Positions 24,131-36,139 of a stretch of DNA of 64,000 nt are shown piece by piece. Source of the stretch: Rhizophagus irregularis. Taxonomy: Eukaryota > Glomeromycota > Glomeromycetes > Glomerales > Glomeraceae. Numbering within the stretch: position 1 is the stretch's first letter; each line of letters opens with the position of its first letter. A model generated the notes under the pieces. The model did not search any database, was not told the DNA's origin, and saw only the letters and a list, made by a program, of their open reading frames with translations. Made by a program: the position numbers and the translations under genes. The stretch lies in the NCBI RefSeq assembly GCF_026210795.1, contig NC_089437.1, positions 5,146,001 through 5,210,000 on the forward strand. The letters run 5' to 3'.

Positions 24131-27100
24131 TCACTAGTTGAAATAGTCCATTTTGGCAAAATTTTAAATTGCCGAATGTTAGACGAAATTTAGTCTGACC
24201 TTAGCCGATCAGTACCAGAAAAATCGGCAACTAATTTTATAAACAATTTGCACTGTAACGCCTGCCACTTGTCAACAAATCAATCAGTAAAATTGGCAAC
24301 AAATCGGTAAAATCAAATTGATGATTGTTAATAAACCTAATAATTATTACCGATTTTTGTACATTTAGCTGATTTTAATTTTTATAATAACAATTTATTG
24401 ATTAAATTTTATTAATTTGTTTTATTAAAAATTGCATATTAAATTATTATCTATCTATCATTTATATACACCATTTACTATCCACCATCTATCATCCACC
24501 CATAATCCTCACCTAACCTGATAAAAGTCTAAAGAAAACTACCAAAAAAAGGAGGAAACAGCCAATAACTCATTTTTTAAATAAAAAAATTGGGTTTGAA
24601 AGAAATTTACCCGATCTGATAAAATCCGAAGGGGAAACCTACAAAAAAAGTAAAGAAATGGTTGGTCAACCATTTCTTTTAATAAAAAAAAATGAAGTTT
24701 CAAAAATTTTTTGAAACTTTACCTGGAATATCGGTATTCACATCAGAACTGATTTTCTATAAAAAAAAATATAAAAAAATTGTTTTTTAGCTAAAAACGT
24801 TTTTTTAAGTAAGTTTCGAAAATCTATCGAAACATTACCTGGGGATATGGTAGAACTGATTTCCTACAAAAGAGAATAAAAAAAAACGTTAATATAACAT
24901 TTTTTTTAATAGTTTCAAATTTTTTTTCAAAACTAACCAATGGGATTCGGTATTCAAGTCAGAACCGTTTCCCTACAATAAAATAATAAAAAAAATATTA
25001 ATAAACGTTTTTTTTTAAATAGTTTTGAATTCTTTTTCGAAACTAACCAATGGGATTCAGTATCAAGCCGAAACTGATATTCCTACAAAAAAATAAAAAA
25101 AAACGTTAAAATTAACATTTTTTTATTAAAGTTTCGAAATTATTCGAAACTTGCTTTTGGGATTCGGTATCCACGCCGGAACCAAATTCCTATATAAAAA
25201 TAATAAAAAAAAATATTTTTAATATAAAAACGTTTTATTAAAGAAAGTTTCAAATTTTTTTTCGAAACTTATCTTTGGGATTCAGTATTCACGCCAGAAC
25301 TGATATCCCTATAATTAAATATAAAAAAAACGTTAAAAAAATGTTTTTTTTTAAAGAAGTTTCAAAACTTTAGTTTCGAAACTTACTTGAAATATCAGCA
25401 TTCACATTGGAGCCGATTTCTTATATTAAAGTATAAAAAAAAATGTTAGAAACGTTTTTTTTAAAGAAGTTTCGAAACTTTAGTTTCAAAACTTACCTGG
25501 AATATCGGTGTCTACGTTGGAGCTAATTTCCTATATTAAAGTATAAAAAAAAACGTTAGAAATGTTTTTTTTAAAAAAGTTTCAAAACTTTTAGTTTTGA
25601 AACTTACCTGGAATATCGGCATCCATGTTGAAGCTGATTTCCTATATTAAATTATAAAAAAAAATGTTTTTTTTTATTAAAAAACGTTTTTAAAAAAGTT
25701 TTAAAACATTTGTTTCAAAACTTATCTGGAATATCAGTATCCACATTGGAACCGATTTCCTATTATAAAAAATAAAAAAAAACGTTTTTTTTTATTAAAA
25801 AACGTTTTTAAAAAAATTTTGAAATATTTATTTTGAAACTTACCTAGAATATCGGCATCCACGTTAGAGCTGAATTCTTATATAAAAAAACAAAAAAAAA
25901 TGTTATAAACATTTTTTTTATAAAGTTTCAAATTTTTTTTTCAAAACTTAACTTTGGGATTCGGTATTCACGCTGAAACTGATATCCCTATATAAAAAAT
26001 AATAAAAAAAAACATTTTTAGTATAAAAACGTTTTTTATATATTAAAGTTTTGAAATTCTTTTTTCAAAACTTAACTTTGGGATTCAGTATCTACACTGG
26101 AACTGATATTTCTATAAAAAAATAAAAAAAAATGTTAAAAATTAATATTTTTATATTAAAGTTTTGAAAATTTTTGAAACTTAACTTTGGGATTCGGTAT
26201 CCATGCCAGAACCAATATCCTTATATAAAAAATAATAAAAAAAACATTTTAGTATAAAAACGTTTTTATTAAAGAAAGTTTTGAAATTCTTTTTTTGAAA
26301 CTTATCTTTGGAATTCGGTATCCATGCCAGAACTGATATCCCTATAATTAAATATAAAAAAAACATTTCATTAAAAACGTTTTATTAAAAAAGTTTCAAA
26401 ACTTTAGTTTCAAAACTTACCTGGAATATCAGCGTCCACGTTGGAACTGATTTCCTATACAAAAATGAAAAAAAAAACATTTTTAATATTAAAAAACGTT
26501 TTTTTTATAAAGTTTCAAATTTTTATTTTAAAACTTATCTGGAATATCGGTATTCATGCTGGAACCGATTTTCTGCAAAAAAAAAACAAAAAAAAACGTT
26601 TTTTACGTTAAAAACATTTTTTTAAAAGAAAGTTTCAAAAGAGTTTCAAAACTTACCTAGAATATCAGTATCCACACCGGAACTGATTTTCTTTGCAAAA
26701 AAAAATAAAAAAAAATGTTTTTTTTTTAAGAAAGTTTCAAAATTTTTCAAAACTTTACTTAGGGAAACGGTATCCACGTCAGAACTAATTCCCTAAACAA
26801 AAAAATATTTAAAAAAATGTTTTTTAGTTATAAAACGTTTTTTTTTTAAGAAAGTTTTGAAAATTCTTTGAAACTTCGCCTAAGGAAACGGTATTCACAC
26901 CGGAACCGATTTTCTACAAAAATAAATAAAAAAACATTTTTTACTGTTAAATAACGTTTTTTATAAGAAAATTTTGAAAATCTTTCGAAACTTACCTGGA
27001 AAATGGTATCCACGCCAGAACCAATTCCCTAAACAAAAAAATACAATAAAAAAGACGTTTTTTAGTATAAAAACGTATTTTTTAAAGAAAGTTTTGAAAA

Positions 27101-27833
27101 TCCTTTGAAACTTTACCTGGGAAACGGTATTCATACCGGAACCAATTTCCTGCAAAAAAATATTAAAAAAACGTTTTTTATACATTTTTTTATAAGAAAG
27201 TTTCGAAAATCTTTCGAAACTTCACTTAGGAAAACGGTATCCACGCCGGAACTGATTTTCTTCACAAAGTATAAAAAAGAAATGTTTTTTAACGTTAAAA
27301 AACATTTTTTTTAAAGAAAATTTTGAAACTTTTTTGATTTAATAAAAAGTTACTGAATTCAATGTGAAGAACTAAGGTGTAAAAAAGGAAAGGGAAAAGG
27401 ACAAAGAGAAGAAAGGAAGGAAGCGAAAAGTTTAAAAAGTTTAAAAAAGTTTGTTTAAAAAGACCTGTAAAATGTCGATCTGGATCATCTGATGATTTCA
27501 GTTATTTACCAACTGATTTGCCGAATTATTGCCAATTAGTTATTGATTTTTACCGTTTGGCAAATTTGGCAAAATTGTGTTGATTTATATGACCAATCGA
27601 TATAATTTTACTGAATGATCTTAAAGGGACAATTTTTCGTATAACAATCGGTATAAGTTGATTTTTCACCAAAAGACTGAACAAGTATTCATTTAACAAT
27701 CAATATCAGTCGATTTGTGATTGATTTTACCGATTTTTGCCATTGGTCAAAAAATGTGATGAATCACATGACCAATCAGCAAAAATTATGCCGAAAGTTC
27801 TTAACAGTTGAAAGTTTTGATTTTGACCAGTGT
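24130..27833. mobile_element. Putative element containing array A (CACTRGTYRAAAT termini)
   Basis: The left edge CACTAGTTGAAAT (about 24,131) and the inverted right edge ATTTTGACCAGTG (ending about 27,833) resemble each other. Both edges are followed inward by sequence rich in CGATTTT, GGCAAAATT and TTGCCGA words in both orientations. No transposase lies inside. A matching target-site duplication was not found, so the boundaries are tentative. Confidence 0.35.
24600..27320 (-). repeat. Array A: about 24 tandem intron-plus-mini-exon units (minus sense)
   Basis: Period about 114 bp. Read on the minus strand, a typical unit is: T-rich tract ending TATAG or TGCAG, a 33-34 nt conserved block (GAAATCGGTTCCGGCGTGG...ATTCCAG), a donor-like GTAAGTTTC, a palindrome of the type AAGTTTCGAAA/TTTCGAAACTT, then a second palindrome AACGTT...AACGTT with CTAAC or TACTAAA in the middle, then the next T tract. 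The blocks start near 24,609 and end near 27,258. Many donors are intact (GTAAGT, GTTAAGT); a few are decayed (ATAAGT near 25,275, GCAAGT near 25,150). Differences between units are mainly C/T and G/A changes at CG. Confidence 0.8.
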
Positions 27834-28475
27834 TATAGATATTTCAAATGATGTTTATAAGGAAGCAGTATGTAAATTTTGTTCAGCATCTTAGAAATGT
27901 AGTAAGCCAAATGAAATAAAATCATACTTAACTTTAAAATATTCTAAAGTTATATATAATATTAAAATGGAATATTTAAATGCAATATCATCAAATGAAG
28001 ATAGCAGTTCTACACAACTTAATACTAATTATAAAAAAAATGATAATACTATATCTGATTTTACAAAAGCTTATAAAGCTTTAACACATTTTTTTGTATG
28101 TTGTAGAATTTCCTTTTCTGTTGTAGATTCTCCTTTTTTTCATGATTTTGTGAAGAACTTATACTTTGAATATGAATTACCAAAGCAAACAATTCTTTTA
28201 ACTACTTATTTGAATGCAGAAACAGCTAATATAAAAAGAAGAATTGCATCAAGCAAAGAATTTAACTTTGGGTAAGAAATTATCATTAATTTTATTATTA
28301 TACTAAATATTTTATTAAAAAATTAAAATAATTTTATAATTTTTATTATTAGGAGTTGATTTATGGACCAGTCCACTTGGACAAAGTATTTATGCATTCA
28401 TAATTATAACTCCTACTCAATCCCAATATATATATTCAATTGATGATTTTTTATCTCAGCGTCATATAGCTGAGT

Positions 28476-28764
28476 TAGTGTTTGGAATCATGTAACAGTT
28501 ATTCGAATAACTCGAGTATATTCGAGTATTCGAATAAGCATAGTGGTTATTCGAGTATTCATTTAGCCAGATATAGTATAGTTAAAATTCTAATTGGGCA
28601 TTAAATCCTTAAATTTGACTGAGTTAAAATCATAATTCAGGCTAAAAATTATGTAAATCATTACTATAAAAGGAAATTTAACTTATTCGAATATTATTCG
28701 AATACACTTTATAAATTTAAATGAATACTCGAGTATATTCGAATATATTCGATTCCAAACACTA
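28476..28764. mobile_element. 289-bp hAT-type MITE in the hAT transposase relic
   Basis: Terminal inverted repeats TAGTGTTTGGAATC and GATTCCAAACACTA, with a perfect 8-bp target duplication AGCTGAGT at 28,468-28,475 and 28,765-28,772. The interior has nested palindromes (ACTCGAGTATATTCGAGT, ATTCGAATATTATTCGAAT). An 8-bp duplication and T/CAGNG ends are typical of hAT. Confidence 0.9.
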
Positions 28765-29242
28765 AGCTGAGTTTAATAAAGAACAAATGCTAAAAATTAT
28801 TGAAAAAATAGGTAAAGATAAATTTATAGCAGTTGTTTCAGATGTTGAAGCAGCTATGCAATCAGTAAAAAGAAAAGTAATGAGCAAATATCCACATATA
28901 ATGGCAGTTAGATGTATAGCATATCATATTAATTTAGTAACTAAAGACCTAATCTCAATTGAATAGGCAAAAACAATACTTCAAAAATGTCAAAAAATTG
29001 TCACATTTTTTCATGATGAATATAGAGCTGAAGATGCATTATATAAGAAAATAAAAAGTTCATTTTCCAAAGGAAGTTTAAAATTTTTAGTTAAAATATA
29101 TTGGAGTATAGCATAGGATGTTTGTGAATTAATTTTATATTTAGAAAATAATATTAAATTGGTTAGTATTTTTAAGAAATTCATTTTGTATTTGATTTAT
29201 ATGATATTAATATATTTTTATTATTTAATAAAGATTCTTAGT

Positions 29243-30698
29243 CATAATGGCATAATAGGCAATGATATAGCTGACAAATTAGCAAAGAAAGGCCAATGTG
29301 GAAACAATTTATTTAGGAATAATGTAGATTTTATTAATAATATATTATCTTACTTTCCTGTTTTTATAGATAATCCTATTAAAGTTAATATTAGAAGATT
29401 TATTTTGAAAATATTAGCTACAGGTGAAGCTACTGAATGGTCATTATTAAAAAATAATCAGGAATTATGTTATGGAAATGATAATCAGATAGACTGGAAA
29501 GTTACTTGGCTTATCTTCCATTATTGCAAGGGATTTCACTGTATTAGCATGCGACTTAACTATTTATAGACCTTTATAGCAAAATTATTTCACAAAATCC
29601 TTCCTTTAGGATCTATTTTAGCAATAAGAAAACCAAGACTCTACAAGGAAATGAAATGTATTATGAAATGTAATAAGAAGGAAAATTGGAATCATTTATT
29701 TGAATGTCAGGCATATGAGGTGCTTGGAAAAAAATATTGGAGATTACAACAAAAGAATCTATAATTATATGTTTGAAATAAAAACAAATCAGAAGTCAAG
29801 GTGAAGATTTTATTAGAAGAGTATTACAAAACATATTAGAAGTTACAGCAAAATCAGAAAAATTCCAAAAGTTTCAACAGCTGGCATTGGAAGTGAAAGT
29901 CGAAAATTTTTTAACAACAAAATTACAAAAAGACTTTAAGATATCTCTTACTGAGGCACAGACACTTATGGCTAATATTTTAATTAGATTTATTTTAGCA
30001 TTTAAAGAATTAATATGGAAATCAAAATGTGAACAAGTTATTTTATAGGAAAAAAGAAGAGGCATTTCTAGAGCAGATAAAATTACTTCAGAACCCAAGA
30101 GAAAGGACAATTCAAATCAACCTTCAGAATCCAAAGTAAAGAACAATACAAATAAACTTTCAAATAAAGTTAAAGATCTACAAACAGGAAAAATAGATTG
30201 ATTACAGAGGTCAGTCTCTTTAGTAAAGAAATCAATGGATACCTTTGTAAGGAAATACATATGTGAGGATTGGATTCCAATAAAAAAGAAAGTTGATAAG
30301 GTTACATTATACATGAGCAAGAAATTACTGGATTAATAGTTTCAAAATAATATTTTTATTCTGTTCTCAATTATATTTATAATTTTAGACATATATTTTA
30401 TTATTAATTTATTTTATTAATATTTTTATTTTTATTTTTATTTTTGGTTTTATTTTTGTAGTGGTGTTTGTTTTGTTTTTATTTTAATTTTTTATATTTA
30501 TAGTTTATAGTATGTTATTTTGGTTTGCTTTTTGATTATTTTTATTTTTAATTCTATTGATAATATAATATCTAATGTTTGATCGGACTGGCCTGGAGCT
30601 GGAAGTATCATTCATAGAATATTTGTGATTGTTATGTAATCCAAATATATTCTAATAAAATGGTATATGATTCAACATTTAAAAAAAATAAAAATAAA
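29243..30698 (+). mobile_element. 5'-truncated LINE (non-LTR retrotransposon)
   Basis: Flanked by a 16-bp target duplication AATAAAGATTCTTAGT (29,227-29,242 and 30,699-30,714). It begins inside an RNase H domain (SHNGIIGNDIADKLAKKG) and continues through the C-terminal part of ORF2, with a Cys/His knuckle CIMKCNKKENWNHLFEC near 29,650-29,710. It then shows a charged tail with several stops, a T-rich 3' region, and an A-rich end (about 30,680-30,698). The reverse transcriptase and endonuclease parts are absent, as expected for 5' truncation. Non-functional. Confidence 0.9.
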
Positions 30699-31407
30699 AA
30701 TAAAGATTCTTAGTGAACAACCTGATATTTTTGTTAATGCTGTTAAAGTTAAAGCTATTATTCAAGATCGACAGTTTTGGTATGATGTTGAACAATTGAA
30801 AATAGTTTTAAATCCTGCAAAGAATGCCATAATTCCATAAAGACTCTTGAATCCAATGCAACTACATTAGCTGATTGCTTTATAGAATTACTTAAAATGG
30901 CACAAGTAATATTAGCAATTTTTTTTCCAAATCTTAATTTTAAACAAAAATGCATTGCTATTTTTAATAAAAAATGGAAAGAATTTAATATTAATATTTA
31001 TATATTAACATTTTTTCTTCATCCAAAATATAGAAGTAAGAACATTTATTATTAATGTTACTAGTATTTAATAATTTTTAATTTTATAACAATAAATCAT
31101 TATAGATATAATAAAATCTTTTAGAAATTTTTTTTCTAATAATAATTTTCTGATTTATTTTTTTAATAATACCAATAAATCGCTATAAATTTTTCAAAAT
31201 TTTTTGTTAAATTCTTTTTTTTCTAATAATAGGTATAATATATAAGATGCTATAGATCATTATAGATATAACAAAATTTTCAAAATTTTTTTTCAAAATC
31301 TTTTCTAATAATAACAATAGATCATATAATACATAAGGCAAATATTGTATAAATAAAATTTTCTGATTTTCAGAATTTTTTTTTCTAATTGTAACAATAG
31401 ATCAATA

Positions 31408-32643
31408 CAGTCAACTCTCTTTATAGTCACACATTTGGGACAGTCCATATTTGGTGATTATAAAGAGATGTGACTATATAAAAAATTTCTTATATTTGTA
31501 TATCATAATTCCGGCCAAAAATTAACATAATTTTAGCCAGAATTATACTTAAAACTTTATTGTATCGTAACTTCGCTAATATTAATCGTAGAGAGATGAT
31601 CTTACCGCCATTCGATTCGTCTTGATGAGATGGTTCTAATGGTATAAAATACGTCGAAATCCAATCACTAGATTAATTTCCGAAATTAAAAAATATTAAT
31701 GGTTTTTGTGTAATAACTCTGCCAATATTGATCCTAGAAAGACGATCTTACTACCATTCGATTCGTCTTGATGAGACGACTCTAATGGTATAAGATACAT
31801 CGAAACCCAATCACTAAATCAATTTCCGAAATTAAAAAATATTAAATAGTTTTTAAGTAATAACTCCGTCAATATTGATCACAGAGAGATGAGCTTACCA
31901 CCATTCAATTCGTCCCGATGAGGCGATTCCAACGAGCTATAAATCGTCTTTTCACAATCACTAGGTACTGAGAAATCTAGCAAAATGTTAAATGGCGCAG
32001 TAAACGTAAATCAAGAAATATTATAATGCCGATGTTTAACATTTTGTTGAATAACTCGTCATCCAGTGATTGGAAAAGGATAAAACTACCACCATTCGAT
32101 TCATCTCAGTGAGACGATTCTAACAAGCTATAATACATCTTTGTACGATTATTAGATGCCAAGTTATTTAATATATTCTTTATATAACTGTGATTATAAA
32201 CGGTTCTTTTTAATATAAGATTTTTGAGAATAGGTGTGATAGTGACTATAGATAGATTGTGACTATATAGGATAGATTTTAATAATAAAGTGTTTTGAAC
32301 AGGACCGGGAAAACTATATATAAAGGTCACCGGAAAAAAATCAGAAAATCATATAAATGCGAACTATCTTATGATTGGTCAATTGGCTATTTATTCACAT
32401 GTTTTCGCTCCAAAAACAGAAAAAGGAAAGATCTTCACTCAAATTTTCTTATTCTTGCGAACCAACACGTGACTTTTATTAATTATTTTTACGGTGACCT
32501 TTTTGAAAATTAAATATGGGTTCGAACCAAGAAAACCGGTGACCTTTATTAGTAGTTTTCCCGGTCTTTTTTGAACATTCAACTGGTGTGACTATATAGT
32601 AGAATGTGACTATAACGGGAGTGACTGTAGAGGGAGTTGACTG
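31408..32643. mobile_element. Tc1/mariner-like non-autonomous element, copy 1 (1,236 bp)
   Basis: Ends CAGTCAACTCTCTTTATAGT and an inverted right end (AGAGGGAGTTGACTG), flanked by TA on both sides as in Tc1/mariner. The interior contains three tandem units of about 145 bp (marked by AATATTGATC words near 31,580, 31,724 and 31,868). Each carries palindromic ATTCGTCTTGATGAGA-like cores. It encodes no transposase. It is the inverted counterpart of 41,594-42,846. Confidence 0.85.
32301..32578. mobile_element. 278-bp hAT-type MITE nested in the Tc1/mariner-like copy 1
   Basis: Inverted termini AGGACCGGGAAAACTA and TAGTTTTCCCGGTCTT with an adjoining inverted AAAGGTCACCGG, and an 8-bp duplication TTTTGAAC (32,293-32,300 and 32,579-32,586). 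The sister element at 41.6 kb lacks this insertion, which confirms the empty site. Confidence 0.85.
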
Positions 32644-34058
32644 TATACATAAGGCAGATATACAAAATTTTCTGATTTTTTTTTTTTTAATAATGCAAAT
32701 AGATCGCTATAGATATAACAAAATCTCTCAGAATTTTTTTTTGGCTTTTTTTTTCTAATAATAATAAAGAATTTTTCTAACTATCACCGGGGTGATGATC
32801 ACCAGTGACTGAAATAACGATGATCGACTAGCATTAAAAAATATAGTGCTGGTAAAAATTGATAATTCTGGCCAACGGTGATGTTTACCCTGGTGATTTG
32901 AAGTAAAAATCAATAATAAAATAATGTACTGTACTTTATGAAGATGAAGTCCTTAATAATGAACGTATATTTCTAGTTAAAATGTCATTTTTCCAAATAA
33001 AAAAATCACGTGCACGTGATGATTTGTCACACCGATCACTTTCAAAAGTAAATACAAAGGTTCGGGACATGAGCAAGATGCTTATCCTGGACCAGCAAAT
33101 CTAATTGGATGAGATTGTTTTGTGTAACATTTGTCTTTAAAAAAACAATTCGCGTTTTTTTAAAAAAAAAGTTACGAAATGCCTTTTTTTAAAAGCATTT
33201 AATACTACCGTTTTAAAGTAATATTTTAAAATTTGTATTTTGGTATGCATTTTATTAAACTTTATTAATTAATAAGTAAAATTGCATATATAACTTTATA
33301 AAAAAGATCTTTACATTATTTTCTACTGTAATTTTATTATTAAATTATTTTAACGTTAATATCAAAACAAAAGTACAAAGTAATATTATATTAGCTTTAA
33401 AAGTAATGTTATAAATGTGTAATTTACAACCTTTTTTGAACAACTTTGATTAATCCCAAAACTTAAAAAAAAACACTTGATTTCCAGAATAATATCAATA
33501 TATCATAAAACTCTTCAAAAAGAAAATAAAAAACATTTAGTATTATCATAAAACTACAATAAATACAATTAAAATTAAAATATACAAACTGAAATGATTA
33601 AGTACTAACATACCACAAAAAAGAATAGTGAAAGAGTGAAAGATAGGAAGAGTGAGAGATAAAATAAATTATGCCGGAGTTATGTAATAAAAGTGCTGAT
33701 TAGCCAATCAAAAGTTGACTGGTCCAGAATAAAGCATCTGGACCGGTGGATCAGGTTAAGGATGGCCTCGGGACATAGCCCAAGATCCTGCTTTTTTTCT
33801 CATGATTATGGTCTAGAATTTATCCACATGATAAGATGACTTGTTATGAACTTAACTGCGCATTAAATGACATTTAAAATTACGTTTGTTTGCTTTTGCA
33901 TAATATAGCAAATAGTTATTACTTTATTATTTATTAAAAACTTTGCATATATAATGATATTAAAATTACATATTACCGATTATACATTTACAGATTATTT
34001 TACATATATAATACTATAATACTAATGATATTAGAATTACACATTACCGATTATAAAT
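32644..34058. other. Intergenic, AT-rich, no gene
   Basis: Nothing coding seen. A double palindrome TCACGTGCACGTGA lies near 33,006-33,019. At 33,950-34,075 a short phrase around TACATATTACCGATTATA is repeated in tandem (period about 80 bp), just past the 3' end of the Crinkler gene. Confidence 0.5.
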
Positions 34059-35840
34059 TTACAGATTATTTTGCATATTCATATAACAATTCAATAAACT
34101 TGATAATTCAGACTCCTCTTTTCGAAACAACTTCTTTTTATCAGTTATAATTGACTTACCAAAGTCAATAAAAAATATATTACCTTCGTCATTAACTAAG
34201 ATATTTTCTTCTCGGATATCGTTGTGAAGGATGTTATGACTATGAATTATCCTTAATGCATTAAGAGCCTGATTCTTTTGCCATTTCGCTATCTTATGGA
34301 AATTCAACATAGTACCAACAATTGTCATACCCATAACGTAGCCCATTCCACCCCCATAATAACCGTAACATACCAATTCTGGGATATACTTTCCTTGAAT
34401 TTTAGAAAGACGTTTGTATATTCCGATTTCTTTTTTCATTTGATCGAAAAATCGGCCATTCTTATAAAGATCTAAAGTCTTCAAAGCTATTGTTTGTCCA
34501 TAGAACTTACATCGGTAAGTTCCTCCGGTCTGCCCATTGCCTAATGAACACTCAAATTTAAATTCCGAACAATCAAAACCCTTTTCCGTTGGATCCTGAT
34601 TTTCCCGGTCACTAGACGTACTTCTCAAGTTATGATGAGGATTACTCAAACTTCTGGAAAGCTGGCCACTTCCAGAATTTTGTTGACCTTGCTGTAAAGC
34701 AAAAGTTTGTCTCCTATTACTATTATGAGAGGGGGATATGGGATCTTGCTGTGCTATCCAAGCCAAATATGCGTATGATTTAAGTACAGGCGGCTTGGTT
34801 GAATCACGTGCAAGAGGATGAGAAATGCGAAGCTCCGTATTGTTATTTTTTGGTCGATACAGGAACCAGTGATTATCATAGCTTGAAAGAATTCCATATT
34901 GAAGCTGTAATGATGACATATAATTGTAAATTTGCCCAATTATATCATATACATAGCCCGCTGAAAGCTTTCTCTTTCCAAATTCCTCTAAATCAGAATC
35001 AGTGAAATACAAAAAACGTTGTAAAAGGATGTCTCTCTTGATTTCGAGTGCCAATATTGGAATCCCATAAGTCTCATTGTTAATAAGACGACAAGTGTAG
35101 TCTGGAACGAAGAGACCAATAGTAGGATCATTTCTTGGGAAATCGGAGTCCTTCTGTTTCGAAAAACAATATTTTCCCAAGGCTTCATTCAATATACAAA
35201 ACATGTTGGCTTCAAGAGCAGTATATACGTTAGTTTCAACAACTATTCTTACATTTTCAAGAAATTTTGGTCTATTAAATCTTTGGATCTTATCGTCGAA
35301 TTTGTGATGAATTACGTTGTTTAAAAATTCTTCCCAACGTGTTATTTTTGTAGGCCAAACGCCACCTACATTCGTTGAGGAAAGCGATAAACAAGTATCT
35401 GAAGGATAATAGGCAGATGGCGGAATACACGACAACACTTCTTCCAAACTGAGAACTGGAAACGAATACGTGTTAATATTACGAGGGCAAATGACGAAAA
35501 ATTACAGACTGCACCACTCCAGACACTTACGTGGCAATTTTATGATGATATGGATATGTTTTTTAGGAGGTGAAGTGGGCCAGTAGTCTTTTATATCATC
35601 TAATGCTGACAGCTTGTCACTGTCATTGAGTTCGAGATTCTCCAACTGATCATCCTGATCGCCACCAATTTCCACCTTCCACAGCTTGAGCTTATCTGCG
35701 TCTACACCAGCAAAGTCATTTGGCTTTTTCGCTTTTATAGCGTCCTTGAGGTGGACAACAGGCTGGTCCTTCTCAACGTCCACAAGGAAAGCGTTCTCGA
35801 ATGTGTCTCCTTTGACGAGGCAGAATAACCTAATAGACAT
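34059..35840 (-). CDS. Crinkler-type protein: CRN N-terminus, PD-(D/E)XK nuclease, protein kinase
   Basis: Two exons, 35840-35531 and 35455-34059 (568 residues). Residues 1 to about 105 form the ubiquitin-like Crinkler header (MSIRLFCLVKGDTFENAF..., HLKDAIKAKKPNDF). The middle region (about 130-300) contains VPDYTCRL and ILALEIKRD, the D...ExK pattern of a restriction-type nuclease. After a Ser/Asn/Gln-rich linker, the C-terminal third is an atypical protein kinase: a glycine-rich ALG-like loop (SLGNGQTGGTYRC), TIALKTLD (ATP lysine), HNDIREENILV (catalytic Asp and Asn) and FIDFGKS (metal-binding DFG). Header-nuclease-kinase proteins are a known Crinkler architecture in oomycetes and early-diverging fungi, proposed as host-directed effectors or in conflict between cells. 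No classical signal peptide. Two minisatellites lie upstream. Confidence 0.88.
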
Positions 35841-35874
35841 AACGGCTTTTATAGTAATTTTTGCGAAATGTTAT

Positions 35875-36110
35875 TGGTTCAAAGTGCGGTGGGCGAGGAC
35901 AAGAGTAAAAAAAGAAAAAAAAAGAGGCTCAAAGTGCGGTGGGTGAGTACAAGAGCAAAAAAAGAAAAAAGAGAGAGAAAAATTGGCTCAAAGTGCGGTG
36001 GGTGAGGACAAGAGCAAAAAAAGAAAAAAAGAGAGAAAAATTGGCTCAAAGCGGTGGGTGAGGACAAGAGTAAAAAAAGAAAAAAAGAGAAAGAAATATC
36101 CGGATAAACT
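35875..36110. repeat. Minisatellite, four units of about 50-60 bp
   Basis: Unit: AAAGTGCGGTGGGTGAGGAC followed by AAGAGCAAAAAAAG and GAGAGAAAAATTGGCTC (starts about 35,880, 35,930, 35,990 and 36,048). It lies within 40 bp upstream of the Crinkler start codon. Confidence 0.9.
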
Positions 36111-36139
36111 GTCCAACTTATATCCACGATCACGTGCCT

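Larger units (their letters stand above)
27834..31045 (+). pseudogene. Dead hAT-superfamily transposase, interrupted twice
   Basis: A degraded BED-type zinc finger start (KEAVCKFCSAS then a stop) is followed by an open piece at 27,967-28,275 with the hAT pattern FFVCCRISFSVVDSPFFHDF. An intron and GVDLWTSPLGQSIYAF follow. The frame is then split by a 289-bp MITE (28,476-28,764), resumes with the RNase H-like core piece KFIAVVSDVEAAMQSVKRK and AYHINLVTKDLI with in-frame stops, and is split again by a LINE (29,243-30,698). After that it continues as DIFVNAVKVKAIIQDRQFW and ends near FFLHPKYRSK (about 31,020-31,045). Multiple stops make it non-functional. The C-terminal dimerisation region is not seen. 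Confidence 0.75.

Noticed and set aside
26181..27314. Open frames inside array A (for example minus 26,961-27,185)
   Set aside because: They read straight through putative donor and acceptor sites and T tracts; they are by-products of the repeat, not independent genes.
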